From assembly GCA_045546135.1 (NCBI GenBank), contig JAZQCD010000003.1, forward strand, positions 1 through 64,000: a DNA stretch of 64,000 nucleotides, in the 5' to 3' direction. Position numbers and translations under genes: made by a program. Under the pieces are notes generated by a model. That model worked only from the letters and a program-made list of their open reading frames with translations. It was not told where the DNA came from and made no database searches. Positions 32,127 to 41,921 of this stretch are shown in pieces. Position 1 is the first letter of the stretch, and the number at the start of each line of letters is the position of its first letter. This DNA comes from RUG13409 sp045546135. GTDB lineage: Bacteria > Bacillota > Clostridia > Peptostreptococcales > Anaerovoracaceae.

Positions 32127-33470
32127 TCACAGGTCTCTTCTCTTTTTCCATCCTCCTGTTTTGTATCTTACAAGAAGAGCTACTGCAGTAACCAGCCATG
32201 ATACACCGTATGCAAGAGCAAGGGAATATACATTAGGATACTTTACGAATACAGTATTGACCCAGATGAGTCTGACACCTGCTATACCAACAAGAGAGAT
32301 CACAGCAGGCACTATTACATCTCCGCAGCCCTTCAGAACACCGCTCATTATCTCGATGACAGTCCAAAGGAAGTAAGGGACTACGAAGAAGAGCATGACC
32401 TTGTATGCAAGTTCGCAGACCTCTTCGTTATCAAGGAAGAAGGGGAAGAGGTTCCTTGCAAAGAGTATGAGTATGACGCATATGCCTATTGTAAAGAGCA
32501 TGAAGTTCCTCATGCCTTTCTTTGTAGCTTCTTTTACTCTGTCGAGCTTTCCTGCGCCGTAGTTTTGTCCTACGAAGTTCATCACTGCAACTCCGCCCGC
32601 ATTTACTATGGCCCAGTATATTCCGTCGACCTTTCCCGTAAGGGCCCATGCAGCCACAACGGATGTGCCGAGGCTGTTGATACCCACCTGAATGGTCGTA
32701 TTGGTTATGCCGTATACTATCTGCTGAACAGCTGAAGGAAAACCGTATTTGACTGTTGCCTTTATTGCTGAAATGCTCAGGTTTTTAAAGGAAAGCCTGA
32801 ACTTGTAATCCTCCTTTGTAAGGAGCATCTGAAGAAGAACAAGGAAGAAACTTATGAGCTGCGAAAATGCAGTTGCAGCTGCAGCTCCGGCAACTCCAAG
32901 TCTATATATCTTAACGAGAACATAGTCGAGGACTATATTCGTAAGGCAGCATGCGCAAAGATAGATAAAGGGCCTTGTAGAATCTCCCGATGCCCTTATG
33001 ATGCCTGCTCCCATATTGTAGAGCATGACAGCAAAAGCTGCTGCAAAGCAGTACTTAAGATAGATATCAGCCTGATCTATAGTATCTGCAGGGGTTTTAA
33101 GATATGCAAGGAGATCCTTTGAAAAGATGCATCCGAGTATTGAGATAGCGACTCCCAGGGCAGCGCAAAACCACATGGATGTGCTGACTGCTTTCCTTAT
33201 CTTTTCACTGTCCCTTATGCCGTAAAGCTGCGCAACATAAACAGATGCGCCTCCTGTTAGAGCAATAAAGGATCCTACCATCAGATTGAGGATCTGTGTA
33301 ACGCTGCCCGATATAGCCGCAAAGGCTTGGGTCCCGCAATACTTGCCCACTATGAGTGCATCAACTGTGTTGTAAAGCTGCTGTACTATGGCGCCGACGG
33401 CGATGGGTATGAAGAAAGTAAAAAGCTTTCCCCATACCTCACCGACAGTCAGATCATGTTTTTCATTCAT
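32127..33470 (-). CDS. MATE-family multidrug/Na+ efflux transporter
   Basis: A 447-residue protein with about twelve transmembrane segments in two homologous halves. The N-terminal pattern FFIPIAVGAIVQQLYNTVDALIVGKYCG is the classic MATE (DinF/NorM-type) start, and the second half carries KYGFPSAVQQIVYGITNTTIQVGINSLG. It should export cationic drugs or metabolites against Na+ or H+. It lies 30 bases after valS and 42 bases before rnc on the same strand. Its ribosome site is weak. Confidence 0.92.
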   Translation of the reverse strand: MNEKHDLTVGEVWGKLFTFFIPIAVGAIVQQLYNTVDALIVGKYCGTQAFAAISGSVTQILNLMVGSFIALTGGASVYVAQLYGIRDSEKIRKAVSTSMWFCAALGVAISILGCIFSKDLLAYLKTPADTIDQADIYLKYCFAAAFAVMLYNMGAGIIRASGDSTRPFIYLCACCLTNIVLDYVLVKIYRLGVAGAAAATAFSQLISFFLVLLQMLLTKEDYKFRLSFKNLSISAIKATVKYGFPSAVQQIVYGITNTTIQVGINSLGTSVVAAWALTGKVDGIYWAIVNAGGVAVMNFVGQNYGAGKLDRVKEATKKGMRNFMLFTIGICVILILFARNLFPFFLDNEEVCELAYKVMLFFVVPYFLWTVIEIMSGVLKGCGDVIVPAVISLVGIAGVRLIWVNTVFVKYPNVYSLALAYGVSWLVTAVALLVRYKTGGWKKRRDL

Positions 33471-33500
33471 TAAATATTGTCTCTGTTTCTTTTAAGATGT

Positions 33501-36170
33501 TTAGAGTTTCTTCTCGACTTCGCTGATCCTGGCTAATGTCTTTTCAAGAAGATCTTTGTAGTTTGCAAGTTTGTCTCTTTCTGCCTGAACGACGTTTTCA
33601 GGAGCTCTTGAGACAAAGTTCTGGTTTGCAAGCTTTCCTTCCTGAGCAGCTACATTCTTTGTGTACTGCTCCTTATCCTTAAGAAGCTTTGCCATCTCCT
33701 CCTTGTAGTCTACAAGGTCATCCATGGGAACATAGATCTCTATGCCCGGAAGGACTGCAGATTTGACATCGGAAGGAAGCTCATCCTTGCTCTTTGCAAA
33801 GGTGAGGCTTTCAAGCCCTGCAAGGCTTAAAAGATATTTTTCACCCTTTCTTGCAGCATCCTCATATCCTTCGTCAGGAATGACTATAGCCTTTATCTTC
33901 TTTCCGGGAAGAACGCCCACCTCTGAGCGTATGTTCCTTATGGCTTTGATCATGCCCATGGAAAGTTCAACTGTCTTTACGTCGTCTTTGTATTCCTTAT
34001 CAAGAAGCATTGGCCAGTCAGCCATGATGATAAGAGAAGGCTCTCCTTCTTCCTTTGGAAGGTGTCCCCAGATCTCTTCCGTAATGAACGGCATGAAGGG
34101 GTGAAGGAGTTTAAGAAGTTTTTTAAGGCAATCAAGAAGCACGAATCTTGCTGAAGCCTTATCGTCCTCATTTTCTCCGTAAAGCCTTGCCTTTGTAAAC
34201 TCTATGTACCAGTCGCAATAGTTGTTCCAGATGAGGTCGTAGATCTTTCCCGCAGCAAGAGCAAGTTCGAACTTGTCCATATTTGCAGTTATATCCTTTA
34301 CTGCGTCGTCTATGGTCTGAAGCATCCAGCGGTCCTCCGTCTGAAGAACTGCTGTATCCTTGGTCGCTATATTCTTAAGGTCTCCGTTCTCATCATAGAG
34401 GTTCATGATGACGAACCTTGAAGCGTTCCAAAGCTTGTTTCCAAAGTTCCTTGCAGATGCTACCTTCTCGTCCTGATAACGTATATCAGATCCGGGAGCT
34501 ATACCTGAAAGGAGCATGAAACGAAGAGCGTCAGCTCCGTATATATCTATGACTTCAAGAGGATCTATGCCGTTGCCAAGAGACTTTGACATCTTTCTTC
34601 CAAGGCTGTCCCTTACAAGTCCGTGGATGAGCACATGCTTGAAAGGAGCCTGCTTCATAACTTCGACTCCTGAGAATATCATCCTTGCTACCCAGAAGAA
34701 TATGATGTCGTACCCAGTTACGAGCACGCTTGTTGGATAGAACTTTTCAAGGTCAGCTGTCTTTTCAGGCCAGCCAAGAGTGCTGAAAGGCCAAAGAGCA
34801 GATGAGAACCAGGTATCAAGGACATCCTCGTCCTGTCTGAAGTGTGTGCATCCGCACTTAGGACATACAGATGGCATTTCCTTTGCAACGACCATTTCGC
34901 CGCAATCCTCGCAGTAGTATGCGGGGATCCTGTGTCCCCACCAAAGCTGTCGGCTTATGCACCAGTCCTTGATGTCTTCCATCCAGTGATAATATATCTT
35001 GTCGAATCTGTCGGGAACGAAGACTGTGTCTCCTCTTCTTACGGCCTCGATAGCAGGCTTTGCAAGAGGCTCCATCTTTACGAACCACTGCTCGGAGATC
35101 CTCGGTTCAACTGCATTGTGGCAGCGATAGCAAGTACCTGTAGGAATGGTCATATCCTCTGTCTTTACAAGATATCCTGCTTCTTCGAGATCCTTTACCC
35201 ATGCTTTTCTGCACTCGTATCTGTCCATGCCTGCATACTTTCCTGCGACATCGAGCATAGTGCCGTCCTCAGCCATGAACTCTATCATGCCAAGGCCCTG
35301 TCTCTGACCTACCTCAAAGTCGTTAGGATCTGCATTAGGCGTGATCTTTACAGCGCCTGTACCTTTAGTCATGTCAGGATAGGGGTCTGCAACTATAGGC
35401 ATCTCTCTTCCGACCAAAGGAAGCATTACTTTCTTTCCTACGAGATCTTTGTATCTTTCATCTTCGGGATTTACTGCTACTGCAACATCACCGAACATTG
35501 TTTCAGGTCTTGATGTAGCTACAACTATCCCTTCCGAACCGTCAACGCCCGGATAGCGGAAGTAGTAGTACTTGCCCTGAACGTCTTCGTGCTCGACTTC
35601 TATGTCGGAAAGAGCTGACTTGCAAACAGGGCACCAGTTGATGAGCCTTGCGCCCTTGTAAATGAGTCCTTTGTTGTAAAGGTTTATGAAGTGCTCCTTT
35701 ACTGCATTATTGCAGCCTTCGTCCATGGTGAAGCGCTCTCTTGTCCAGTCGCAGCTTGCACCCATCTTGCGCTGCTGCATGGTGATACGGTTCCCGTATT
35801 CTTCTTTCCATGCCCATGCGCGCTTTAGGAACTCTTCTCTTCCAAGTTCCTCTTTTGTCTTTCCTTCTTCTTGTCTTATCTTGTCTACGACCTTGACTTC
35901 CGTAGCTATAGATGCGTGATCCGTTCCGGGAAGCCAAAGGGTGTCGTAGCCCTGCATTCTCTTAAAACGGACAAGCACATCCTGAAGGGAGATATCCATA
36001 GCATGACCCATGTGAAGTTGACCTGTGATGTTTGGAGGCGGCATTACTATAGTGAAGTGATCCTTTCCTCCTTTGGTCTCGGGCGTAAAGCATTTTGAAT
36101 CTTCCCATTCCTTGTAAATGCGATCCTCAAAAGTCTTTGGATCGTAATTCTTAGGCAGATTTTTGTCCAT
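33501..36170 (-). CDS. valS: valyl-tRNA synthetase
   Basis: An 889-residue class I synthetase. The HIGH motif variant is PPNITGQLHMGHA (about residues 46-58) and the KMSKS motif is GRKMSKSLGN (about 525). The CP1 editing domain (PETMFGDVAVAV), zinc-finger-like CEDCGE...CPKCGC, anticodon-binding domain and a C-terminal coiled coil (KLANQNFVSRAPENVVQAERDKL) are all present. It charges tRNA-Val. AGGAG lies ahead of ATG. The leader is only about 50 bases long and shows no T-box, unlike many Firmicute valS genes. Confidence 0.98.
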   Translation of the reverse strand: MDKNLPKNYDPKTFEDRIYKEWEDSKCFTPETKGGKDHFTIVMPPPNITGQLHMGHAMDISLQDVLVRFKRMQGYDTLWLPGTDHASIATEVKVVDKIRQEEGKTKEELGREEFLKRAWAWKEEYGNRITMQQRKMGASCDWTRERFTMDEGCNNAVKEHFINLYNKGLIYKGARLINWCPVCKSALSDIEVEHEDVQGKYYYFRYPGVDGSEGIVVATSRPETMFGDVAVAVNPEDERYKDLVGKKVMLPLVGREMPIVADPYPDMTKGTGAVKITPNADPNDFEVGQRQGLGMIEFMAEDGTMLDVAGKYAGMDRYECRKAWVKDLEEAGYLVKTEDMTIPTGTCYRCHNAVEPRISEQWFVKMEPLAKPAIEAVRRGDTVFVPDRFDKIYYHWMEDIKDWCISRQLWWGHRIPAYYCEDCGEMVVAKEMPSVCPKCGCTHFRQDEDVLDTWFSSALWPFSTLGWPEKTADLEKFYPTSVLVTGYDIIFFWVARMIFSGVEVMKQAPFKHVLIHGLVRDSLGRKMSKSLGNGIDPLEVIDIYGADALRFMLLSGIAPGSDIRYQDEKVASARNFGNKLWNASRFVIMNLYDENGDLKNIATKDTAVLQTEDRWMLQTIDDAVKDITANMDKFELALAAGKIYDLIWNNYCDWYIEFTKARLYGENEDDKASARFVLLDCLKKLLKLLHPFMPFITEEIWGHLPKEEGEPSLIIMADWPMLLDKEYKDDVKTVELSMGMIKAIRNIRSEVGVLPGKKIKAIVIPDEGYEDAARKGEKYLLSLAGLESLTFAKSKDELPSDVKSAVLPGIEIYVPMDDLVDYKEEMAKLLKDKEQYTKNVAAQEGKLANQNFVSRAPENVVQAERDKLANYKDLLEKTLARISEVEKKL

Positions 36171-36228
36171 TTTTCTTACTCCTGATACTTTAAAAAACTG
36201 TACTGATTTGCATATTTGCTAAAGAAAT

Positions 36229-36257
36229 ATTGTATCCTACATCCCTTGATTTTACAA
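36229..36257 (-). promoter_or_regulatory. valS promoter
   Basis: On the minus strand TTGTAA (36252-36257) and TACAAT (36229-36234) at 17-base spacing, about 60 bases before the ATG. Confidence 0.65.
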
Positions 36258-36271
36258 GAGATAAAAGCATT

Positions 36272-36299
36272 TAAAAGCAGCAGCGAAAAACGCTGCTGC
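36272..36299 (-). terminator. terminator of the murI-asnA operon
   Basis: GCAGCAGCG (36277-36285) pairs with CGCTGCTGC (36291-36299) across an A5 loop. On the minus strand it is followed by TTTTAA. Confidence 0.85.
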
Positions 36300-36309
36300 C
36301 TTAGAATCT

Positions 36310-37320
36310 TTACAATATGAGTATGCCTGCTTCCCTGCAGCGGCTTCTTGTCTCTTCATCCCAGACTGCAGACTGCACTTCTCCTATATGAGCGTTGCCC
36401 ATGAGGAGCATGCAAAGCCGGCTCTGGCCTATGCCGCCTCCGATAGTATAGGGGAGCTTTCCCGCAAGCAGGTCCCTGTGGAATGGGAATTCCCTTCTAT
36501 AGTCACAACCCGAAGCTTTGAGCTGCCTGTCAAGGCTTTCGGGACTTACCCTTATGCCCATGCTCGATATCTCAAGGGCTTCTCCTAAGACCTCGTTCCA
36601 AAAGAGGAGATCTCCGTTAAGATCCCAGTCGTCATAATCCGGCGCTCTTCCGTCATGAGGCTTGCCGCTCTTTAAAGGACCTCCGATCTTCATAATGAAG
36701 GTCGTATGATGATCCTTTACAAAAGCATTTTCTCTTTCCTTTGAACTAAGACCCGGATACATATCCTCGAGCTCTTGAGATGTTATGAAAGCAACGTTCC
36801 TGTCCTTGTATGAAAGTCCGTAAAGAGCAGGATACTGCTTTCTTAGTTCAAGCTCTGTATCGCATATAGCATAGACTATCCTTTTTACGACATCCTTTAG
36901 ATAATCTTCATTCCTGTCCTTTTCTTCTATGACCTTTTCCCAGTCCCACTGGTCTACATAGATGGAGTGGATATTGTCAAGCTCTTCATCCCTTCTGATT
37001 GCATTCATGTCCGTATACAGGCCCTTGCCTACATAGAAGTTGTAATCCTTAAGAGCCTGCCTTTTCCACTTTGCAAGGGACTGGACCACCTGGCAATGCC
37101 TGCCGTCCTCCTTGATATCGAAATCGACAGGTCTTTCGATGCCGCTTAAGTCATCATTGAGTCCTGTAGATGCTTCAAGGAAAAGCGGAGCTGATACACG
37201 GCTAAGATCAAGCTGCTCGCAGAGCTTTTCTTCAAATATGTGATGTATCTTGCTTATGGCTTTTTGAGTGTCGTAGGAATCGAGCTTTGCTCTGTAACCT
37301 TTTGGTATTATGAGTTTCAT
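36310..37320 (-). CDS. asnA: aspartate-ammonia ligase (asparagine synthetase A)
   Basis: A 336-residue class II aaRS-like enzyme. The N-terminus MKLIIPKGYRAKLDSYDTQKAI, followed by VSAPLFLEASTGLNDDLSGIERPVDFDI, is the AsnA signature, with YVDQWDWEK and the C-terminal GGGIGQSRLCMLL ATP-site motif. It makes L-asparagine from L-aspartate, ammonia and ATP. Its ATG overlaps the stop of the dicarboxylate symporter gene by four bases (ATGA), so aspartate import and asparagine synthesis are translationally coupled. It is the last gene of the operon that starts with murI. Confidence 0.97.
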   Translation of the reverse strand: MKLIIPKGYRAKLDSYDTQKAISKIHHIFEEKLCEQLDLSRVSAPLFLEASTGLNDDLSGIERPVDFDIKEDGRHCQVVQSLAKWKRQALKDYNFYVGKGLYTDMNAIRRDEELDNIHSIYVDQWDWEKVIEEKDRNEDYLKDVVKRIVYAICDTELELRKQYPALYGLSYKDRNVAFITSQELEDMYPGLSSKERENAFVKDHHTTFIMKIGGPLKSGKPHDGRAPDYDDWDLNGDLLFWNEVLGEALEISSMGIRVSPESLDRQLKASGCDYRREFPFHRDLLAGKLPYTIGGGIGQSRLCMLLMGNAHIGEVQSAVWDEETRSRCREAGILIL

Positions 37321-38489
37321 TTTTCTCTCCTTTTGCTCAAAAGTATGTTCGCTGATATGTCTCCTGTTACATTAAGAGTAGTATAACTCATATCGAGGAA
37401 TTTATATATACCGCTGTAAAAACCTATGAATCCAAGGGGTATGCCCATCATTTCAAGATAGCTTGCTCCTATGACTATGCCGCCTCCGGGGATGCCGGGC
37501 GCTGCCATATTAAGGAGCAAAGATGCAAGGAGCATGAGAAGATATGCTCCAAAGTCTATCTCTATTCCGTAAAGCCTTGAGCAAAATATGCCAAGAAGAG
37601 CAAAGGATACGGCTCCTCCGCACATGTGTATGGTGCAGCCAAGAGGAACTACTACATCTGTCACTTCTTTTTTTATTCCGAACTCTTCATTGCAAAGCTT
37701 TACTGTATAGGGCAAAGCAGCAGCGCTGCTGCATGTAGTTATGGTCATGATCCATATCCTGTATACCTTTTTGATATACTCAAAAGGAGTTATTTTAGTA
37801 AAGAAATATACAGGAAGTATCATCACTGCTATGAGCACTGCCAAAGAGCAAAGATATGCAGTCCCTATGTATCTTATTCCTATGCCAAGTAGAATATCTC
37901 CGTATTTGCTCACAGATGAAGCCATAAGAGAAAAGACTGCTATAGGCGTCGTATACATAAAGATCTCCAAAGCCTTTGAGAAAAAATCTCTTACTCTTTC
38001 AAGAAAGCAAAATACAGGTTCTGAAGCCTTTATCATGGATCCGATCTTTCCAATGACCCATGCAAGGACAATTATGAAAAAGACTTTAGGAGATATGAAT
38101 ACTTCGGAAAGGTCCTTTGGAAGGAGATTAAGTATCATGCCTTTAAGTGTCACATCGATAGTGCTTCCGATCCAGGTCCCTCCTTCAAACTCAAAACCCT
38201 TTGCGGGATCTGCGATGACAGTGATAAGAGATGCGAGCAAAAAAGAAGCTGTGAACATGACCGTAAAAAGAAGGACAGACCTTAAGACGAGTCTGTCTTT
38301 GTTGTTTGCAGTCCTGTATATGGATGATGCTATGCCCGTAAAAATGACAGGCCCTATGAAGACCTTGAGCACTGCAACATACCAGGTCCCTATAAACTCT
38401 ATATATGGGACAAGGTCCTTAAAGAAGATGCCAAACAAGATCCCAAGAACAAGTCCACAAAGCGTGAGGATGCTAAAGATCTTTTTCAT
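37317..38489 (-). CDS. dicarboxylate/amino acid:cation symporter (DAACS family)
   Basis: A 390-residue membrane protein of the glutamate/aspartate transporter (GltP/GltPh) fold. It has eight transmembrane segments plus re-entrant loops. The HP1 serine-rich motif appears as CSSAAALPYTVKLC, and the HP2 region as NMAAPGIPGGGIVIGASYLEMMG, close to the usual AAPGIPGG. It should bring in aspartate, glutamate or dicarboxylates with Na+ or H+. Placed between an aminotransferase and asnA, L-aspartate is the natural guess for its substrate. It overlaps the aminotransferase by 17 bases and asnA by four. Confidence 0.9.
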   Translation of the reverse strand: MKKIFSILTLCGLVLGILFGIFFKDLVPYIEFIGTWYVAVLKVFIGPVIFTGIASSIYRTANNKDRLVLRSVLLFTVMFTASFLLASLITVIADPAKGFEFEGGTWIGSTIDVTLKGMILNLLPKDLSEVFISPKVFFIIVLAWVIGKIGSMIKASEPVFCFLERVRDFFSKALEIFMYTTPIAVFSLMASSVSKYGDILLGIGIRYIGTAYLCSLAVLIAVMILPVYFFTKITPFEYIKKVYRIWIMTITTCSSAAALPYTVKLCNEEFGIKKEVTDVVVPLGCTIHMCGGAVSFALLGIFCSRLYGIEIDFGAYLLMLLASLLLNMAAPGIPGGGIVIGASYLEMMGIPLGFIGFYSGIYKFLDMSYTTLNVTGDISANILLSKRREK

Positions 38490-39642
38490 AATATCTCTTT
38501 ATCCTCCCTATCGCCCTTAAGCAGTCGAGTCTGCTTCCAAGAGAACTGATCCTAATGTGATGCCTTCCATTTGATCCAAATACAGCGCCGGGGACCACGA
38601 CGATGTTTAATTTTTTAAGGAAAAAGTCAAAGGCATCCCAGCACTCCATCTTATCCGGAGTCTGGACCCAAAGGTAAGGAGAATCAACTCCGCCCGTAAC
38701 TGTGAATCCGCAGGAAAGAAGGCATTCTCTTAATATATATCCGTTGCTCTTGTATGATGCTATGCGCTCTTTGATCTCTTTTCTTGCTTCCGGAAGGTAG
38801 CATGCCATAGCGCCTCTTTGCGCTATGTAGGAAGCTCCGTTGAAGCGGTTGATGGTCCTCTCTCTCCAAAGAGCATGGATATCCTGACCAAACTCCTTTG
38901 GAAGGATGAAATATGAACACCGAACGCCTGAAAAGGAAGCGTTCTTTGAATATGAATGCATTTCTATGGCGCAGGTCCTGCTGCCTTCAAGTTCATATAT
39001 GCTCATAGGGACGCCCGGAGACTCTATGAAATCTCTGTATACATTGTCATATATTATGACGGCGCCTTCTTTGTTTGCATATCTTATCCATTCAGACAGT
39101 TCATCTCTTGTATATGCATTTCCTACAGGATTGCAGGGAGAGCATATATATATGACGTCAAAGTGTTCCTTTGGCACTGTCATCTTGAAATCAGCGCTGC
39201 ACTCAGCTTCATATACATCTCTTCCAAGAGCAAAAGCTCCGTTCTTGTATATAGGATAGGATGGGTTTCCTGTAAGTATGCGTATGTCTCTGTCAAAAAG
39301 CTCAAGGATCGCAGTGCTGTCAGTCTTCGTGCCGTCTCCTACATAAACTTCTTCAAAGGATATATCAAGTCCTTTGTAATCCTCTTTTGCTATGGTCCTT
39401 CTCAAAGCTTCTATACCCCAGTAAGCGCCGTAGCCCTGAAAACTGTCCATGGATGAAAGATCTAAGCAAGCATCCTCCATTGCCTTGGTGACAGCTTTTG
39501 GCACAGGAAAAGAGACATCCCCTATTCCAAGGGATACTATATCAGCATCCGGATGGGAAGCTTTGTATTCCTTTAAGAGCCTTGTTGACTTTGAAAAGGA
39601 ATCCTCTTTTTCTATTTTAAAAAGCTTGTCATTTAGTTTCAT
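38473..39642 (-). CDS. LL-diaminopimelate aminotransferase-like PLP enzyme
   Basis: A 389-residue fold-type I aminotransferase closest in pattern to DapL. The signs are the N-terminal IVSLGIGDVSFPVPKAV, the phosphate/substrate loop VGDGTKTD (DapL usually has SDGAK-D), NPSYPIY, CSPCNPVGNAYT with the NPTG-type Asn-Pro, and the PLP lysine in HSYSKNASFSGVRC near residue 232. DapL makes LL-diaminopimelate from tetrahydrodipicolinate and glutamate. It overlaps murE by four bases, so it may supply the amino acid that MurE adds. Changes at several usually fixed positions mean another substrate is possible. Confidence 0.8.
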   Translation of the reverse strand: MKLNDKLFKIEKEDSFSKSTRLLKEYKASHPDADIVSLGIGDVSFPVPKAVTKAMEDACLDLSSMDSFQGYGAYWGIEALRRTIAKEDYKGLDISFEEVYVGDGTKTDSTAILELFDRDIRILTGNPSYPIYKNGAFALGRDVYEAECSADFKMTVPKEHFDVIYICSPCNPVGNAYTRDELSEWIRYANKEGAVIIYDNVYRDFIESPGVPMSIYELEGSRTCAIEMHSYSKNASFSGVRCSYFILPKEFGQDIHALWRERTINRFNGASYIAQRGAMACYLPEARKEIKERIASYKSNGYILRECLLSCGFTVTGGVDSPYLWVQTPDKMECWDAFDFFLKKLNIVVVPGAVFGSNGRHHIRISSLGSRLDCLRAIGRIKRYYEKDL

Positions 39643-41096
39643 TGTCCCAATATGTTCTTTACTAACTTTGGATCAGATATATACGGATCGAAATCAAGCC
39701 TGTGCATGAAAGTATCCTGTCCCTTTCCAAGGACTAAGACGACGCTGTTTTTTTGGGCTTTAGTTATGGCTTTTCTTACTGCTTCTTCTCTGTTTACTAC
39801 TATCTCTCCCCTGCCGCCAAAAGATATGAGATTATCATAAACTTCTTTGCATATGTCTTTTGGATCTTCTCTAAAGGGATCGTCCTCCGTTATATATACA
39901 TAGTCGGCATACTTTGCTGCAGATCTTGGCATGCCCAATCTTCTTTCAGGAGCTTTGTTTCCGGGACATCCAAAGACAGCTACGATCTTTTCATTTGGAT
40001 ATTCTTTTTTTGCAGATGCAAATATGTTATCAAGGGCAAATTCGTTGTGAGCAAAGTCCACTATGACAGTGACAGCTTTTTTAGTATCTCTAAAGATCTC
40101 CATCCTGCCGGGTGTCTTTGCTTCTCTAAGTCCCTTTGCTATCTCTTCCTTCTTTACTCCGTACTCAAGAGCAAATATGGATGCTATTGCAGCATTCTCT
40201 ATATTGAAAAGCCCGGGCATAGTGATGGAAAGGGTCCCAAGGCCTGTCATATCAAAGAAGGTCTCTCCTTCTTTTTTATCTATATCAGTCACTTTGTATA
40301 TGGAGTCAGATATGGAGCTTACTCTTTTTAAAAGTTCCTCATCTTCTTCCTCACCTTGGAATGATGTATAAAGGCAGATGATCTTTTTAAGGAGACCTTT
40401 TTCTTTTGACTTTATGCAGGCATCAAGGACCTGATTGCTCCTGTCTGATCTTAAGTTGAGTATGAAAGTTTCGCACTGATCTATCAGCTTTAATTTGGAA
40501 GCAAAATAGTCTTCGATATCGCTGTGCTCGTCAGGGCCTATGTGATCCTCTGAAAAGTTTGTAAAGCAGCCTGCCTTGAAATGAAGACCAAGGCTCCTGT
40601 CATATTTAAGGGCCTGAGATGATACTTCCATACCGGCATATATGATGCCGCTTTTTACCATGTTGGAAAGATAGGTATTTAGCTCTATAGCTTCAGGAGT
40701 CGTCAGATGGCTTTCGACCTTTTCTATGCCGTCATAGTCGTCCACTGATGAAAGGTAGCCGAACTTTCCTTCTCCGCAAAGAGATGAATTCTCCATGATA
40801 CTCTTAAGGAAATACAAGGTCGTTGATTTTCCTTTTGTACCGGTGAGTCCAATGAGCTTAAGAGAAGATGAAGGATCTTTAAAAAAGTCCTTCGAATACT
40901 CCGCCATCGCCTTCCTTATATCAGGCACCAAAATACAAGGTATGGAAGCCTTGTAGTCTGTCTCTGACACATAAGCTGCCGCGCCTTTCTCTATGACCTT
41001 ATCCAAATATTCTTTTTTGAACTGCTTTCCCTTGCAAAAGAAGAGGCAATCCTTTACTGCCTTTCTTGAGTCAGAGACAAGCGCCGTATATTTCAT
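39639..41096 (-). CDS. murE: MurE-like UDP-MurNAc-tripeptide synthetase
   Basis: A 485-residue Mur ligase with three domains. The short N-terminal UDP-binding domain contains SDSRKAVKDCLFFCKG. The central ATPase has TGTKGKST (residues 85-92), TTPEAIEL, MEVSSQALKYDR and the carbamyl-lysine region near DYFASKLKLID. The C-terminal domain has AHNEFALDN and TEDDPFREDP near residue 403. MurE adds the third residue to UDP-MurNAc-Ala-Glu. The specificity motif reads DDPF rather than DNPR (meso-DAP) or DNPA (Lys), so the amino acid added cannot be read off with confidence. Its ribosome site is weak. It overlaps the aminotransferase gene by ATGA. Confidence 0.9.
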   Translation of the reverse strand: MKYTALVSDSRKAVKDCLFFCKGKQFKKEYLDKVIEKGAAAYVSETDYKASIPCILVPDIRKAMAEYSKDFFKDPSSSLKLIGLTGTKGKSTTLYFLKSIMENSSLCGEGKFGYLSSVDDYDGIEKVESHLTTPEAIELNTYLSNMVKSGIIYAGMEVSSQALKYDRSLGLHFKAGCFTNFSEDHIGPDEHSDIEDYFASKLKLIDQCETFILNLRSDRSNQVLDACIKSKEKGLLKKIICLYTSFQGEEEDEELLKRVSSISDSIYKVTDIDKKEGETFFDMTGLGTLSITMPGLFNIENAAIASIFALEYGVKKEEIAKGLREAKTPGRMEIFRDTKKAVTVIVDFAHNEFALDNIFASAKKEYPNEKIVAVFGCPGNKAPERRLGMPRSAAKYADYVYITEDDPFREDPKDICKEVYDNLISFGGRGEIVVNREEAVRKAITKAQKNSVVLVLGKGQDTFMHRLDFDPYISDPKLVKNILGQ

Positions 41097-41120
41097 ATAT
41101 GGCCTAAATACCTTTCAAAA

Positions 41121-41921
41121 CTAATATGTTATGGAAGAAGCATCTTCCTGAATGACCAGGTTCCCTGAAGCAAGGTCATAGAATGCAGCATTGGCAACTG
41201 ACCTGTATGCTATTACAAGAATGGGTATGAGACCGAGTATGAATGCTATAGGAGTCTCGCTGAATTCAGCCATTTCCAAATAGAATTTGCGAAGCATTTC
41301 TGTTGCCTGCTCGTATGTCAAATTTGAGCTTATATACATGATATCGATCTTTGGACCGTAGTATCCTGTGTAGAGGTTTACGGGAAGGCTTGCAAGGAAC
41401 TCCCAGCCAATGAAGCTGAGCGTGAGCTTTACATACTTCCACTTGTTGCCTTCCATGATCTCATGGCTTCTTCTTATGCATTCCATTGGATAGAACTCAG
41501 GATCGTCTATCATGACATTGAAGTTCTGAACATGTTTTATGGCGCATATGATGCCCGGGATCACAAAGAGAAGTGACCAAAGGAATATCTGCAGCATGGA
41601 GATGACTTCCATGATGACGCCGTTCCATGTGAGTTTCATTGGTTCTGTGAAACTGTCCATATCAGTATCCTGGCCTCTGAAAGTCATAAGAAAATATCTT
41701 GTTGAGCAGAGCGTCAAGGAGACCTCAAGAACAAAGCTTGCAAGTTCAACGAGAAGCAAAACGTATTCATTCTTTATGAAACTGGAAGCGATAAGTCCCG
41801 GAGCTGCAGCTATGAGGTGGCATGCAAGAGCTACAAGAACGCACATCCAGAATTTTCCCTTCATCATTTGTCTTGCCATTGCTCTTATGGTCTTACATGG
41901 AATAGTCACTATCGTCTTCAT
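41121..41921 (-). CDS. DUF975-family membrane protein
   Basis: A 266-residue protein with about six hydrophobic segments. The central block (SLLFVIPGIICAIKHVQNFNVMIDDPEF...CIRRSHEIMEGNKWKYVKLTLSFIGW) is the recognisable DUF975 core. The function is unknown. The ATG at 41921 is chosen with GGAGG 11 bases upstream; the TTG further upstream would overlap that ribosome site. The gene overlaps the end of the acidic protein gene by 29 bases and lies 24 bases ahead of murE, inside the murI-asnA operon. Confidence 0.78.
   Translation of the reverse strand: MKTIVTIPCKTIRAMARQMMKGKFWMCVLVALACHLIAAAPGLIASSFIKNEYVLLLVELASFVLEVSLTLCSTRYFLMTFRGQDTDMDSFTEPMKLTWNGVIMEVISMLQIFLWSLLFVIPGIICAIKHVQNFNVMIDDPEFYPMECIRRSHEIMEGNKWKYVKLTLSFIGWEFLASLPVNLYTGYYGPKIDIMYISSNLTYEQATEMLRKFYLEMAEFSETPIAFILGLIPILVIAYRSVANAAFYDLASGNLVIQEDASSITY

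Noticed and set aside
36171..36240. T-box riboswitch ahead of valS
   Set aside because: The leader is only about 50-60 bases, and there is no T-box AAGGGTGG-like sequence or terminator/antiterminator pair.
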